Source: an uncultured Prevotella sp. (lineage in GTDB: Bacteria > Bacteroidota > Bacteroidia > Bacteroidales > Bacteroidaceae). Taken from it: 64,000 nt of DNA. Numbering within the stretch: position 1 is the first letter of the stretch; each line of letters begins with the position of its first letter. Where the stretch lies: the NCBI GenBank assembly GCA_944320305.1, contig CALUGW010000009.1:33242-97241 (forward strand). Reading direction: 5' to 3'. Position numbers and translations under genes: made by a program. Shown here piece after piece: positions 25,346-33,776 of this stretch. The notes beneath the pieces were generated by a model. The model was not told where the DNA came from, made no database searches, and worked only from the letters and a program-made list of their open reading frames with translations.

Positions 25346-26395
25346 TCAGGCCCCCGGGCGCCGTTCCTGTCCGCCCTGCCAGCTGCCGGGATTCTGGCCG
25401 GTGTGCTTGCGGAAGGCGCGGCGGAACGTTGACACGGAGTTGAAGCCGCTGCACTGCGCGATGTAATCGAGAGTGTACTCAGGGTGGTTTTCCATCATGG
25501 GCACACTCTCTTTCTTTATCCTCAGGCTGTTGATGTAGTCATAGAACGTTGTCCTCAGCGCGCTGTTGAAGTAGTTGCTCACGTAGGTGCGGTTGGTGCC
25601 CAGCCGCTCGGCCAGCTGCACTATCGACAGCTTGGGGTCGAGATAGAGCCGCTCGCGCTCCACGACGGCCTCCAGCCGGCCCGCGAAGGGGTAGTCGCGC
25701 GCGTCGGCCGAGGCGGGGGCGGGGCTGCCGCAGGCGTCGGGCCGCGGGCGCGTGTCGTTCATCCTGGAGCAGTAGTGCAGCATGGCCTGCCACAGCACGA
25801 TGGACGACACGTAGCTGAAGGAGTCCACAAGCGGGTTGCGCACCATGGCCATTATCACCCAGATGAGCATGCAGAGATACACGATGAAGTAGACTTTCTT
25901 GAGCCACGACAGGTCGATGCCGTCCAGGTCGGAGAAGTTGCCGTAGAGAAACTTCTGGTAAGACGTCGTGCGCGTGAAGCCCAGCCGCAGCGCCGTGGCG
26001 CCGAAGACGGTGAGGAAGGCCAGATAGACCGTGGCCAGCCAGTGGCTCGGCCACACCATGTAGGCCCCCAGGAAGAGCGCGAAGGGCAGCAGGAGCAGCG
26101 CCACGCGCCGCGCTGTGACCCACCGCGGCATCGACAGCTCGAAGAGGAGGCAGGTCAGCACCACCACTCCCAGGCCGTCGAGCATCTGGATTGTGTCGAG
26201 CATGGGGCCGTTGTAGGCGCCAGGCATGAGCGATACGAGGTCCTTGGCCGTCATGACCGCCCAGTAGACAAAGATGAAGGCGAGCAGCGACTGCAGCCTG
26301 GTGCGGTGGCGCCGGGCCAGCAGCTGGCAGGCGTTCACGGCAAACCAGGCCGTGGCCGCGCCGTTGAAGAAGGTTGCTATGCTCAGTGCAGGCAT
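25346..26395 (-). CDS. AraC-family regulator with N-terminal membrane sensor
   Basis: 349 residues. The first ~220 residues hold six or seven hydrophobic helices (for example LLALFIF-like segments and VVVLTCLLFELSMP), then a linker. A C-terminal AraC DNA-binding domain follows (LSIVQLAERLGTNRTYVSNY, and YTLDYIAQCSGFNSVSTFRR, ending HTGQNPGSW). This architecture is frequent in Bacteroidales and suggests a membrane-bound sensor-regulator. The target genes are unknown; the convergent exported-protein genes and the divergent side are both possible. It has a -7 box at 26511. Confidence 0.85.
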   Translation of the reverse strand: MPALSIATFFNGAATAWFAVNACQLLARRHRTRLQSLLAFIFVYWAVMTAKDLVSLMPGAYNGPMLDTIQMLDGLGVVVLTCLLFELSMPRWVTARRVALLLLPFALFLGAYMVWPSHWLATVYLAFLTVFGATALRLGFTRTTSYQKFLYGNFSDLDGIDLSWLKKVYFIVYLCMLIWVIMAMVRNPLVDSFSYVSSIVLWQAMLHYCSRMNDTRPRPDACGSPAPASADARDYPFAGRLEAVVERERLYLDPKLSIVQLAERLGTNRTYVSNYFNSALRTTFYDYINSLRIKKESVPMMENHPEYTLDYIAQCSGFNSVSTFRRAFRKHTGQNPGSWQGGQERRPGA

Positions 26396-26510
26396 TGTGT
26401 GTCAGCTTCTGTTTGACTTGCGGGGGATAAGCCCGGACCGGTCGTTAGACCGCGTTGCTCTGTTGGGGGAAAAGCGGCTGCCGTCCTTCCGGATGCGGCT
26501 TATCCGCTGG

Positions 26511-26518
26511 CAAAGATA
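26511..26518 (-). promoter_or_regulatory. -7 promoter box for the AraC-family gene
   Basis: TATCTTTG on the minus strand (plus strand CAAAGATA) fits TAnnTTTG. It lies about 115 bp upstream of the start; no clear upstream box. Confidence 0.4.
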
Positions 26519-26562
26519 CACAATAAATGTGACACGGGCGGCTTCCGCCGCCTGAAAATGTT

Positions 26563-26595
26563 GAGGCCGGCCGGGGCTTGCGCCCCGCCGGCCTC
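26563..26595. terminator. Hairpin, probable terminator of the sigma/anti-sigma/DUF4252 operon
   Basis: GAGGCCGGC pairs with GCCGGCCTC around a CGGGGC/GCCCCG inner stem. On the minus strand it is followed by AACATTTT, so the T tract is weak. It lies about 115 bp beyond the DUF4252 stop. Confidence 0.55.
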
Positions 26596-26709
26596 TTCTT
26601 ACGTTAGTATGTTATGAAAAATTTGAGAGAATCGAAACTTCACAGTTTCTTTGTTGTTGTTTTACTAAACATGATTATTTAAGAGAAAGCATAGAAATTT
26701 TCTGTCTGT

Positions 26710-27219
26710 TCAGGCCTTCGGGCCGTGCCCCGAGAACGTTTTCCTGAGGCTCTCGACAAACTCCTTGTCGATGTCGCCCGTGAGGTTGACGATCACGAGG
26801 CGGTCCGCCGCCGTGTCGGTGTGGAGCATCACCAGCTCCACGGTGTCTCCGCTGCTGGTCTGGCGGATGTAGAACGTGCCGCGGGCGTGGCTGTTGCGGT
26901 AGTCCTGCGTGTGCCTGAAGCGCTGCGGGTTGTCCCTGAGCAGCTCCATCGCGGCGTCGTAGTAGTCGCCGGCGCGCACGCTTGCGGTCACTATCCGGGC
27001 GCTCTTGAGCTTCTGTATGGCCTGCGCCATATGCTCGTTGCGGGCGGCGTCGGGCTGCTTGGTGAGCTGCTCCATCATCTTTGGGCTGATGGTTATGCAG
27101 TGCACGGCGGTGTCCTCGAGGCACTGCTCCATGAACTTCGACGCGAAGTCCTGGGTGCCCTGCGCCATGGCGGCCGCCGCCGCCACCAGCAGCACGGCCA
27201 GTATTGCTGCCCGTCTCAT
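26710..27219 (-). CDS. DUF4252 family exported protein
   Basis: 169 residues with a signal peptide (AAILAVLLVAAAAAMAQ). The pattern DFASKFMEQCLED, then SPKMMEQLTKQ, RIVTASVRAGDYYDAAMELL and RLVIVNLTGDIDKEFV fits DUF4252, a Bacteroidales family with unknown function. It often lies next to ECF sigma factor genes, as here. Its start overlaps the stop of the anti-sigma-like gene by 4 bp (ATGA type), so the two are translationally coupled. Confidence 0.78.
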   Translation of the reverse strand: MRRAAILAVLLVAAAAAMAQGTQDFASKFMEQCLEDTAVHCITISPKMMEQLTKQPDAARNEHMAQAIQKLKSARIVTASVRAGDYYDAAMELLRDNPQRFRHTQDYRNSHARGTFYIRQTSSGDTVELVMLHTDTAADRLVIVNLTGDIDKEFVESLRKTFSGHGPKA

Positions 27220-27737
27220 CGCCCGGAGTCTGTGTGTTGTGCCCCGGCGGAGCCGCCCACGGAGGCGGTGTCGGCGCTGCTTATGCCCTCGGATACCAGC
27301 TCGAGGGCGCTTTCCACCTCGTCGTAGGCCACTGCCGGGTCGGTGTAGGTGTCCTTGTAGCCGGTGTAGTTGATGTCGTCGCGGCCGCCGCGGCTGTCGC
27401 CCACGGATATGCGGGCGGCGTTGCCGATGGTCAGCGTGATGGCCACCACGGCTGCGGCCTTGAAGAGCGGCATGAGCCTGCTGCGCATATTGACGGCGCG
27501 CGCCCTGACGGGTGCGGGCTTGTCTGCCGTGAGCGCCAGAATCCTGGAGTCAAAGTCGTCGCCCAGCACCTGCTCCTCCCGCTCGCCGCGGCTGTAGGTG
27601 AACAGCGCGGCGTACTGCCGGAGATGGGCCGGAACGCTCTTCTGGCTGAAGAAGGCGCGCAGTATCTGCTCCTCCTCGAGCGAGGTCTCGCACTGCCAGT
27701 AGCGCTCCAATAACTGCTCGATATACTTATAGTCCAT
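27216..27737 (-). CDS. Putative anti-sigma factor with one membrane segment
   Basis: 173 residues. The N-terminus, MDYKYIEQLLERYWQCETSL, is typical of Bacteroidales proteins encoded behind ECF sigma genes, with EEEQILRAFFSQKSVPAHLR following. One membrane helix (about 94-110, LFKAAAVVAITLTIG) separates a cytoplasmic N-terminal part from a short acidic exported tail. It overlaps the sigma gene by 11 bp and DUF4252 by 4 bp. Gene order and topology support sigma-factor sequestration; sequence alone does not prove it. Confidence 0.68.
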   Translation of the reverse strand: MDYKYIEQLLERYWQCETSLEEEQILRAFFSQKSVPAHLRQYAALFTYSRGEREEQVLGDDFDSRILALTADKPAPVRARAVNMRSRLMPLFKAAAVVAITLTIGNAARISVGDSRGGRDDINYTGYKDTYTDPAVAYDEVESALELVSEGISSADTASVGGSAGAQHTDSGR

Positions 27738-28245
27738 ATCTTTCTGTCTTGATGTATTTCTGTCTTATGGCCTGCCGGGCTCTGAAAAGTGTCACCTTGA
27801 CCTGGTCCTGGCTGATGTTCATCACCTCGGCTATGTCTTTGTAGCTCTTGCCCTCGATGTCGCGCAGCTGCATCACGCTGCGCTGCTTCTCGGGCAGGCT
27901 GTCCATGAGGCGCCTTACGAGGCTCACGCTGTCGGCCAGCACGGCCTGCCGCTCGGGGTCGGCGGCGCTGGAGCTGTCGGCTCTCGCGTCGTTGGCGGCG
28001 TCGAGGGTCTGGCTGTTGTTGTCCATCCGCTTGGCCTTGTCGAGGGCCAGGTTGCGGCACACCGTCAGGCAGAAGGCCTCCATCGACTCGATTTCGGCCC
28101 AGGTGTCGCGCCTGTTCCACACCTTTATCATCGTCTCCTGCACAACGTCCTCGGCCTCCGCCTTATTGAGAGTAATGCGGAGTGCGAGCCTGAAGAGTTC
28201 GTTCTTCAGCGGCAGCACGTCGTTCCGGAAACTGATATTCTTCAT
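27727..28245 (-). CDS. ECF-type RNA polymerase sigma-70 factor
   Basis: 172 residues with region 2 (ALRITLNKAEAEDVVQETMI) and region 4 (RSVMQLRDIEGKSYKDIAEV, then MNISQDQVKVTLFRARQAIR). It redirects RNA polymerase to a small regulon, probably including its own operon. It is first of three overlapping genes (sigma, anti-sigma-like, DUF4252). The start MKNISFRNDVLPLKNELFRL matches the family. Confidence 0.92.
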   Translation of the reverse strand: MKNISFRNDVLPLKNELFRLALRITLNKAEAEDVVQETMIKVWNRRDTWAEIESMEAFCLTVCRNLALDKAKRMDNNSQTLDAANDARADSSSAADPERQAVLADSVSLVRRLMDSLPEKQRSVMQLRDIEGKSYKDIAEVMNISQDQVKVTLFRARQAIRQKYIKTERYGL

Positions 28246-28347
28246 CCCCTCTATTATGTAAGACGACCGGGCGGGGCCGATGTTACAGGCTGCGGCGTTT
28301 TTTTCTGAAAATGTTTTCGGCCCGCCTGCCGCGGCCCCCGGCCCGGG

Positions 28348-28887
28348 TCAGCGGGCGGCGGCGCCGGCCGCGCGGCTGTTGAGGAACAGGTGCAGGGCGC
28401 GGCGTATGGACCTGAGGCCGAACTGCTCCGTGTGTATCTCGCTGACGGGCACCCAGAAGCACTCCTCGGCGTCGTCGTCGGCAGCGGGCTCGGCGCCGTC
28501 TCTCACCTCGCAGCTGAAGAAGATGTCGAGCGTGTGGATGGTCATTCCGGAGTAGAGGTAGACGTTGGGCAGGCTGAACAGGTAGCGCGCCGACGTCACC
28601 TCCAGCCCGGTCTCCTCGCGTATCTCGCGGGCCACGCCCTCCTCGGCGGTCTCGTCGTTGTCTATGAAGCCGCCGGGCAGGTCGAGCGTGCCCTTTGCCG
28701 GCTCCTTGCCGCGGCGCTCCACGAGCAGCTCGCCGCGCCCGTTGACTATGAAGGCGGCCGTGGCCGCGCTGGGGTTCTGGTAGTAGGTGAATCCGCAGTT
28801 GTCGCACTTCTTGCTCTTGAAGTTGTGCTCCCCGAAGTGCTTGCTGCCGCACACGGGGCAATAGGTGAATTTTTCCAGTGGGTGCAT
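28348..28887 (-). CDS. Nudix hydrolase with N-terminal zinc ribbon
   Basis: 179 residues from the ATG at 28887. The N-terminal zinc ribbon uses CPVCGSKHFG and KKCDNCGFTYY. The Nudix box GGFIDNDETAEEGVAREIRE (continuing ETGLE) is complete. The domain arrangement resembles NudC-like NADH pyrophosphatases and related ADP-ribose enzymes, but it is shorter than NudC. The substrate is unknown. The frame extends upstream to 29127 through the intergenic repeat; that extension is composition-driven and rejected. Confidence 0.85.
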   Translation of the reverse strand: MHPLEKFTYCPVCGSKHFGEHNFKSKKCDNCGFTYYQNPSAATAAFIVNGRGELLVERRGKEPAKGTLDLPGGFIDNDETAEEGVAREIREETGLEVTSARYLFSLPNVYLYSGMTIHTLDIFFSCEVRDGAEPAADDDAEECFWVPVSEIHTEQFGLRSIRRALHLFLNSRAAGAAAR

Positions 28888-29137
28888 AGATGTTGTCTTT
28901 GTCGGTGCAATGTTACTAAAAATAATCCATACGGCCAACGGCCGCGGCGGGAAAAAGTGGCCTGCGGACGGCCGGGAAATGTTAAATTCCGGCGGGGCGA
29001 GGCTCCGTATTTCCGCGTTTTTCCGCAGGCGGCGGCTCTCGGCGGCAAATACGGCGGCCACGGGTGTGCATCGGCAACTGTCTGGCGCAGTGGGGGTTGG
29101 AGGCGGCGCGGCGCGTGGTGTGCGCAAATTATGTTAA

Positions 29138-29370
29138 CGCCGCAGCGGGAACGCGCCGTGTTTTTAACGCATTTTCAGCAAATCGTGGCTGCAATACGGC
29201 CTGTTTCGGCTTGCGATATAGGCCATATCGCAAGCCGAAACGGCCCATATCGCAGTGCAATATGGGCCGTTTTGCAAAAAAACGGAGTCTCGGGGGCGTC
29301 TCAGCGCCGCATTTTCCGCTTTCTGTTATCTATTTCGCCGCTCCAGGTCGTGTTAAATCCGGCAGGCAGA
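29138..29370. repeat. Intergenic repeat element, shorter copy C (inverted relative to A and B)
   Basis: Part of the 666-bp gap between the Nudix gene and dusB. It contains GCGATATAGGCCATATCGC and GCAATATGGGCCG units, and at its right end TCTATTTCGCC...GTGTTAAATCC, the reverse complement of the GAATTTAACAC...GAAATAGA block of copies A and B. The rest of the gap (28888-29137) shows nothing I recognise. Confidence 0.6.
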
Positions 29371-29407
29371 AGTGTGAATGATGGTTAAGGAGCGAGGAGT
29401 AAAATGA

Positions 29408-29521
29408 GGAGTTAAGGAGTTAAAGAAGTTAAGGAGTTAAGACAATGGCTTTCGCGGATGGGGCTTGCGCTTCCACCGGGCATACGTCTTAACTCCTTAA
29501 CTTCTTTAACTCCTTAACTCC
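29408..29521. repeat. 36-bp perfect inverted repeat of AAGGAGTT-type units
   Basis: 29408-29443 (GGAGTTAAGGAGTTAAAGAA and onward) is the exact reverse complement of 29486-29521, with a 42-nt loop. It lies just beyond the 3' end of dusB, so it could form a transcript-end stem. Further copies of the unit continue to 29545. Confidence 0.8.
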
Positions 29522-29553
29522 AGAAAAAAGTCTCCTTAACTCCTGCAAGAGTC

Positions 29554-30546
29554 TCATTGCCTCTCCCTGAGCATCTCCCGTGCCTGCTCTATAATGGCCG
29601 TGAGCGACTCCACGGTGTCGGCCCTGAGCATGGCTATGCGCGTCTGGCGGAAGTCGGGAATGCCCTTGAACACGGGCGTGGCGGCCAGATGGCGGCGCGT
29701 GTGGAGTATGCCGCGGTACTCGTCGATGCGCTCCACGTTGATGCGCAGCTGCTCCAGGAGCACGTCGATCTGCTCGTCGGCGGTCAGCGGGCGGGCCGTG
29801 CCGGCGCGCCCGTCGAGCAGGTCGCGCATCTCCTTGAATATCCAGGGGCGGCCGAAGGTGGCCCTGCCCACCATCACGGCGTCCACGCCGTAGCGGCTGA
29901 AGGCGTCGCGCGCCCCGGCGGCCGAGGTGATGTCGCCGTTGCCTATTATGGGTATGCTGACGCGGGGGTTGCGCCTCACGGCGGCTATAGGCTCCCAGTC
30001 GGCCGTGCCGGTGTACATCTGCGCCCGCGTGCGGCCGTGGATGGTCAGCGCGCTGATGCCGCAGTCCTGCAGCTGCTCGGCCAGCGTGCCGATGATTATG
30101 TCGGAGGCGTCCCAGCCCAGGCGCGTCTTCACCGTCACGGGCAGCCTCACCGCGCCGACCACGCGGCGCGTGATGTCGAGCATCAGCGGTATGTTGCGCA
30201 GCATTCCGGCCCCGGCGCCCTTGCCGGCCACCTTCTTCACGGGGCAGCCGAAGTTGAGGTCGATCAGGTCGGGGCCGGCCTGCTCCACCATGCGGGCCGC
30301 CTCCACCATGGCGTCGGCGTCGCGCCCGTAGATCTGTATGCCCACGGGCCGCTCCTCGTCGCATATGGTGAGCTTGCGCTCGGTGGCCTTGACGGAGCGC
30401 ACCAGCGCCTCGGCGCTGACGAACTCGGTGTAGACCATCGAGGCGCCGAAGCGCTTGCAGAGCAGCCGGAAGCCGATGTCGGTGACGTCTTCCATCGGGG
30501 CGAGCAGCACGGGGCGCTCCCCCAGGTCAATGTTTGCTATCTTCAT
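29554..30546 (-). CDS. dusB: tRNA-dihydrouridine synthase (DusB type)
   Basis: 330 residues from MKIANIDLGERPVLLAPMED. It is an FMN-dependent TIM barrel reducing specific uridines of tRNA. The catalytic cysteine lies in LNFGCPVKKVAGKGAGAG. Tail-side family motifs such as RAQMYTGTADW and IIGNGDI are present. The upstream extension to 30597 is in an intergenic region and is not used. It may be transcribed with dprA and the thioesterase gene (78-bp gap). Confidence 0.9.
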   Translation of the reverse strand: MKIANIDLGERPVLLAPMEDVTDIGFRLLCKRFGASMVYTEFVSAEALVRSVKATERKLTICDEERPVGIQIYGRDADAMVEAARMVEQAGPDLIDLNFGCPVKKVAGKGAGAGMLRNIPLMLDITRRVVGAVRLPVTVKTRLGWDASDIIIGTLAEQLQDCGISALTIHGRTRAQMYTGTADWEPIAAVRRNPRVSIPIIGNGDITSAAGARDAFSRYGVDAVMVGRATFGRPWIFKEMRDLLDGRAGTARPLTADEQIDVLLEQLRINVERIDEYRGILHTRRHLAATPVFKGIPDFRQTRIAMLRADTVESLTAIIEQAREMLRERQ

Positions 30547-30624
30547 TATGCCTGTGTTACTGTATGTCTTGGCGGCGGAACACCCGCGCCGCAGCATAAA
30601 TTCCTAACTCTTAACTCCTAATTC

Positions 30625-31752
30625 TTAATTGATTAGATGGTACATCCCTCCTGCCAGCGGCCTGACCACGCCCTTCATCTCCAGCTGGAAGAGCACGGCG
30701 GCGAGGCGTCCGGGCGGCAGGCCCGTCCTGACGGCCATTGTGTCGGCCGGCAGGTCGTTGGTCTTGCCGAGCAGGGCGGCCACGGCCTGCTCCTCGGGCG
30801 AGAGCTCGGGGAAGAGCGTGCGCTCTATTCCGGCCTTGCGGGCGCGCCCCAGCAGGGCGTCGTCGTTCCAGCCCATGGCCTTCACCAGGTCGTCGGCCGA
30901 GGTTATCAGAGCCGCCCCGTTGTCGCGTATCAGATTGTTGCAGCCCTCCGACCACGGCGCGCCGACGGCTCCCGGAAAGGCGAACACGTCGCGGCAGTAG
31001 CTGCGGGCGATGCCCGCCGTTATAAGTCCGCCGCCCTTGGCGCCGCTCTCCACGAGCACGGTGGCGTCGGTCATGCCCGCCACTATGCGGTTGCGTCGCA
31101 CGAAGTTGGCCTTGTCGGGGTTCGTGCCGGTCATGAACTCGGTGAGCAGTCCGCCCCGGGCGGTCATCTCGCGGGCCGTGTCGCGGTGCCGCGGCGGGTA
31201 GAGGCGGTCCAGCCCGTGGGCCAGCACGGCCACCGTCTCGTAGCCCTGGGCCAGGGCGGCGCGGTGGGCGCAGATGTCGATGCCGTAGGCCAGTCCGCTC
31301 ACCACGAGCACGCTGGGGCACAATTCGCGCAGGCGGGCCACGAGGCGGGCCGTGAGGTCCTGTCCGTAGGCGGTGCAGTGGCGCGTGCCCACCACGCTTA
31401 TGGCCTTGGGCTGGTTGAGGTCTGCCGTGCCCTTGTAGTAGAGCGCCAGCGGCGCGTCGGCGCACTCGGCCAGCCGCTTCGGGTAGCCGTCGTCGGCTGG
31501 CGTGAGGACCTTGACGCCGTGGCGGGCGGCGAACTCCATCTCGGCCTCGGCCCGCCGCAGCGGCTCGTCCCAGTCTCTGACGGCCCTGACGAGCCTCGGC
31601 GAGCAGTCCTCAAGCACGTCGCCGATGTCGGCCCGGTGCTCGTAGACCGCCGTGGCGCTGCCCAGCGTGCGGTAGAGCGCCAGGGCCGTGGCGAAGTTGA
31701 AGTTGCTGATGCGCGTCAGCGCCATGGCATACAGCCTCTCCTGCCCGCTCAT
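30625..31752 (-). CDS. dprA: DNA-processing protein DprA
   Basis: 375 residues. DprA binds incoming single-stranded DNA and loads RecA in natural transformation. The extended Rossmann core is visible: ISVVGTRHCTAYGQDLTARL, VVSGLAYGIDICAHRAALAQ and FVRRNRIVAGMTDATVLVES. A C-terminal winged-helix-like domain (DTMAVRTGLPPGRLAAVLFQ) ends MYHLIN. The start at 31752 overlaps the thioesterase stop by 4 bp (ATGA), indicating coupling; a longer frame upstream only reads the thioesterase gene out of frame. The last codons run into a TTAAGAATTAGGAGTTAAGA-type repeat. Confidence 0.93.
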   Translation of the reverse strand: MSGQERLYAMALTRISNFNFATALALYRTLGSATAVYEHRADIGDVLEDCSPRLVRAVRDWDEPLRRAEAEMEFAARHGVKVLTPADDGYPKRLAECADAPLALYYKGTADLNQPKAISVVGTRHCTAYGQDLTARLVARLRELCPSVLVVSGLAYGIDICAHRAALAQGYETVAVLAHGLDRLYPPRHRDTAREMTARGGLLTEFMTGTNPDKANFVRRNRIVAGMTDATVLVESGAKGGGLITAGIARSYCRDVFAFPGAVGAPWSEGCNNLIRDNGAALITSADDLVKAMGWNDDALLGRARKAGIERTLFPELSPEEQAVAALLGKTNDLPADTMAVRTGLPPGRLAAVLFQLEMKGVVRPLAGGMYHLIN

Positions 31753-32153
31753 CTGCCGATGTATTTTGCGAAGGCGCGGTCGTAGTCGGGGCTGGCGGCG
31801 AGCCGTCCGTCCACGAGGCACACCACCTCGGCGGTGCTGCGGAAGCACAGCTTGTCGTCGGAGGCGCGGTAGATGTCGTGGCCGAAGACGTAGCGCAGGC
31901 CCTCCTTGCGCAGCGTCATGCGCGAGATGAACTCGTCGTCGCAGCGCAGCGGCGCCTTGTACTGCAGGCTCATGCGCGCCACCACGGCGTCGGTGCCGCG
32001 CCGGTGCATCCCGGCGAAGCTCAGCCCGCACTGCTTGAGGAACAGGTGGCGGGTGTGCTCGGTGTAGTGCAGGTAGTTGGCGTTGTTCACAATGCCCTCG
32101 ATGTCGCACTCATAGTCGCGCACCTGCATTCTGGTTTCAAATATATAGTCCAT
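31749..32153 (-). CDS. Acyl-CoA thioesterase, hotdog fold
   Basis: 134 residues from MDYIFETRMQVRDYECDIEG. The 4-hydroxybenzoyl-CoA thioesterase signature is VRDYECDIEGIVNNANYLHY, with the catalytic aspartate in ECD. It hydrolyses acyl-CoA thioesters; the acyl group is unknown. It overlaps dprA by 4 bp. An in-frame start at 32189 would add 12 residues without family support. Confidence 0.88.
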   Translation of the reverse strand: MDYIFETRMQVRDYECDIEGIVNNANYLHYTEHTRHLFLKQCGLSFAGMHRRGTDAVVARMSLQYKAPLRCDDEFISRMTLRKEGLRYVFGHDIYRASDDKLCFRSTAEVVCLVDGRLAASPDYDRAFAKYIGR

Positions 32154-32220
32154 CGTGTGTATGTGTGTTGCGAATGAATCAGGCGCCACCGCCCCGGCCG
32201 GACGGCGCAGCCTTTTCTCA

Positions 32221-32315
32221 CCTTTTTACCTTTCTGCTTTTTTACCTTTTTACCTTTCTACTTTTTTACCTTTTTACCTTTCCGCCTTTTTACCTTTCCG
32301 CCTTTTTACCTTTAA
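32221..32315. repeat. TTTTTACCTTT short-period repeat array
   Basis: Ten or so degenerate copies of an 8-10 bp unit, CTTTTTAC. The array spans the spacer between the thioesterase and DUF2851 genes and extends into the last codons of DUF2851 (stop at 32290), giving its C-terminus YLKGKKAER. Related arrays lie at 33731-33785, 37404-37439 and 38011-38046. Confidence 0.8.
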
Positions 32316-33597
32316 GATACTCGTAGCCGAAGCGGCAGCGCAGGCAGTCGCGGCGGTCGCAATACTCGCGCTTGAGCTGCACGAGCGCCTGGCTGTCGGC
32401 GGCCGTCATGGCGCGCAGCCCGCACCGGCTCCAGGCGCTGACCACGCTGTTGGCCTCGGGCTTGAGGCTCTCGAGCATGGCGCAGGCGCGATCGCAGAGC
32501 GCCTCGTTCATGGTGTGGCGCCCGTAGGCGAACATCATCGGCACGGCCGTGTTGATGACAATCAGGTCGAGCGAGCGGTCCGACAGGGCCTTGGCCGAGG
32601 CGGGGCTTGCCGCCCCGAAGGTGTAGTGCGTCTGCCAGTAGGGCGTTACGCGGGTGGCCATCAGTCGGCGCACGTCGTCGGCCGAGGCGCACTCCACGAG
32701 GCGGCTCAGGCCGGTGCGCCCCTCGTGGTAGAGCACCGCCAGCTGCGCTATGCGTATGTGGGGGAAGTTCTGCGGCCTGAGCCTGAGGAAGCGCCAGAGG
32801 CGGCGGTCCATCGGCTTCAGCCCGAACTTGTGGGCGAGGAAGGCGTATTCCGCCTGCAGGCGGGCCAGATAGCCGTCGCGGCGCGCCTCGTCGCGGTGGC
32901 GCGGCGGCACGGCGTCGTCGTCGAGCAGTCCGGCCTGGCCCAGGAAGAGAGCCTCTGTGAGGGTGAGGTCGTCGCGGTGGCGGGCGGCGGCGGGCAGCGG
33001 CAGCGCCATGGCCCAGGCCTCGAAGGCGTCGGCATTGACCCCGAAGCCGTAGTTGCGGGCCAGCGTGACGAAGCAGGCGTCCTCCCACGAGCCGTTCAGA
33101 AGCCGCGCCCGGCGGGCAATGTCGGCCGTCTTGCGCTCCAGCCGCTCCGTGTGCAGCGCGGCCATCCACGAGCTGACGGTGAGCCGGGGCAGCCGCGCTA
33201 TTATGCCGCCGCAGGGCGGAAAGGCGTCGGCAGAGGCCAGGGCGGCGTAGTTGGCGGCCACGTCGGCGGGCACGCCGAGCTGCATCTGCGCCACGGCGCG
33301 GCCCCGGCTGTCGGTGGCCTGGGCGTCGGCGGCGCCCACGACGTGCAGCACCACGTTGTCGTAGGCGCCGTCGCGGTCGTGGCCGTGGGCGCGCCAGTCT
33401 GACGCGCGGTCGTGAATCTCCACGTTGCCCACCCACAGCGTGCCGCCTATCTTGACCTTGGCGTTGAAGAAGTCGGGCCCGGCGTCGGTGTTGGGCAGCC
33501 CCGGGTCGATCACCTCCACGGTGCGGCCGTCGCCGGTGCGCAGCCCCGCAGGGTTGTACAGCCGGTGCTTCCAGACGTAGTGCAGCAGTTTCTCCAT
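32290..33597 (-). CDS. DUF2851 family protein
   Basis: 435 residues from MEKLLHYVWKHRLYNPAGLR. The conserved opening continues VIDPGLPNTDAGPDFFNAKV and GTLWVGNVEIHDRASDW. The C-terminal CxxC-like cysteines (YCDRRDCLRCRFGYEYL) are typical of the family. DUF2851 is widespread in Bacteroidetes; its fold suggests a nuclease-like N-terminal part, but its role is not known. The frame upstream to 33708 enters the terminator region and is not used. Confidence 0.88.
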   Translation of the reverse strand: MEKLLHYVWKHRLYNPAGLRTGDGRTVEVIDPGLPNTDAGPDFFNAKVKIGGTLWVGNVEIHDRASDWRAHGHDRDGAYDNVVLHVVGAADAQATDSRGRAVAQMQLGVPADVAANYAALASADAFPPCGGIIARLPRLTVSSWMAALHTERLERKTADIARRARLLNGSWEDACFVTLARNYGFGVNADAFEAWAMALPLPAAARHRDDLTLTEALFLGQAGLLDDDAVPPRHRDEARRDGYLARLQAEYAFLAHKFGLKPMDRRLWRFLRLRPQNFPHIRIAQLAVLYHEGRTGLSRLVECASADDVRRLMATRVTPYWQTHYTFGAASPASAKALSDRSLDLIVINTAVPMMFAYGRHTMNEALCDRACAMLESLKPEANSVVSAWSRCGLRAMTAADSQALVQLKREYCDRRDCLRCRFGYEYLKGKKAER

Positions 33598-33626
33598 GCC
33601 TTGTTGCTGTGGGCTTCTTTTGCCTG

Positions 33627-33634
33627 CAAAGATA
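33627..33634 (-). promoter_or_regulatory. -7 promoter box for DUF2851
   Basis: TATCTTTG on the minus strand (plus strand CAAAGATA) fits TAnnTTTG, 30 bp upstream of the start. Confidence 0.45.
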
Positions 33635-33689
33635 CAAATAATCCAAAACAAAGCGGAATCAACTTGCAAAACAAACGGCGCGGGCGCAT

Positions 33690-33732
33690 AAAAAAGGCCG
33701 GCAGCCACGGAAAACGGGCGCCGGCCTCTTTT
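33690..33732 (-). terminator. Intrinsic terminator after the S46 peptidase gene
   Basis: GGCCGGC (33696-33702) pairs with GCCGGCC (33720-33726). On the minus strand the hairpin is followed by six T residues. It lies about 45 bp beyond the S46 stop and upstream of the DUF2851 promoter. Confidence 0.8.
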
Positions 33733-33776
33733 TTTTTTACCTTTTTACCTTTTACTTCTTTACCTTGTTAGCCTTT

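Noticed and set aside
30625-32109. A dprA start 119 codons further upstream
   Set aside because: That extension reads the thioesterase gene out of frame. The ATGA overlap at 31749-31752 and the DprA N-terminus fix the later start.
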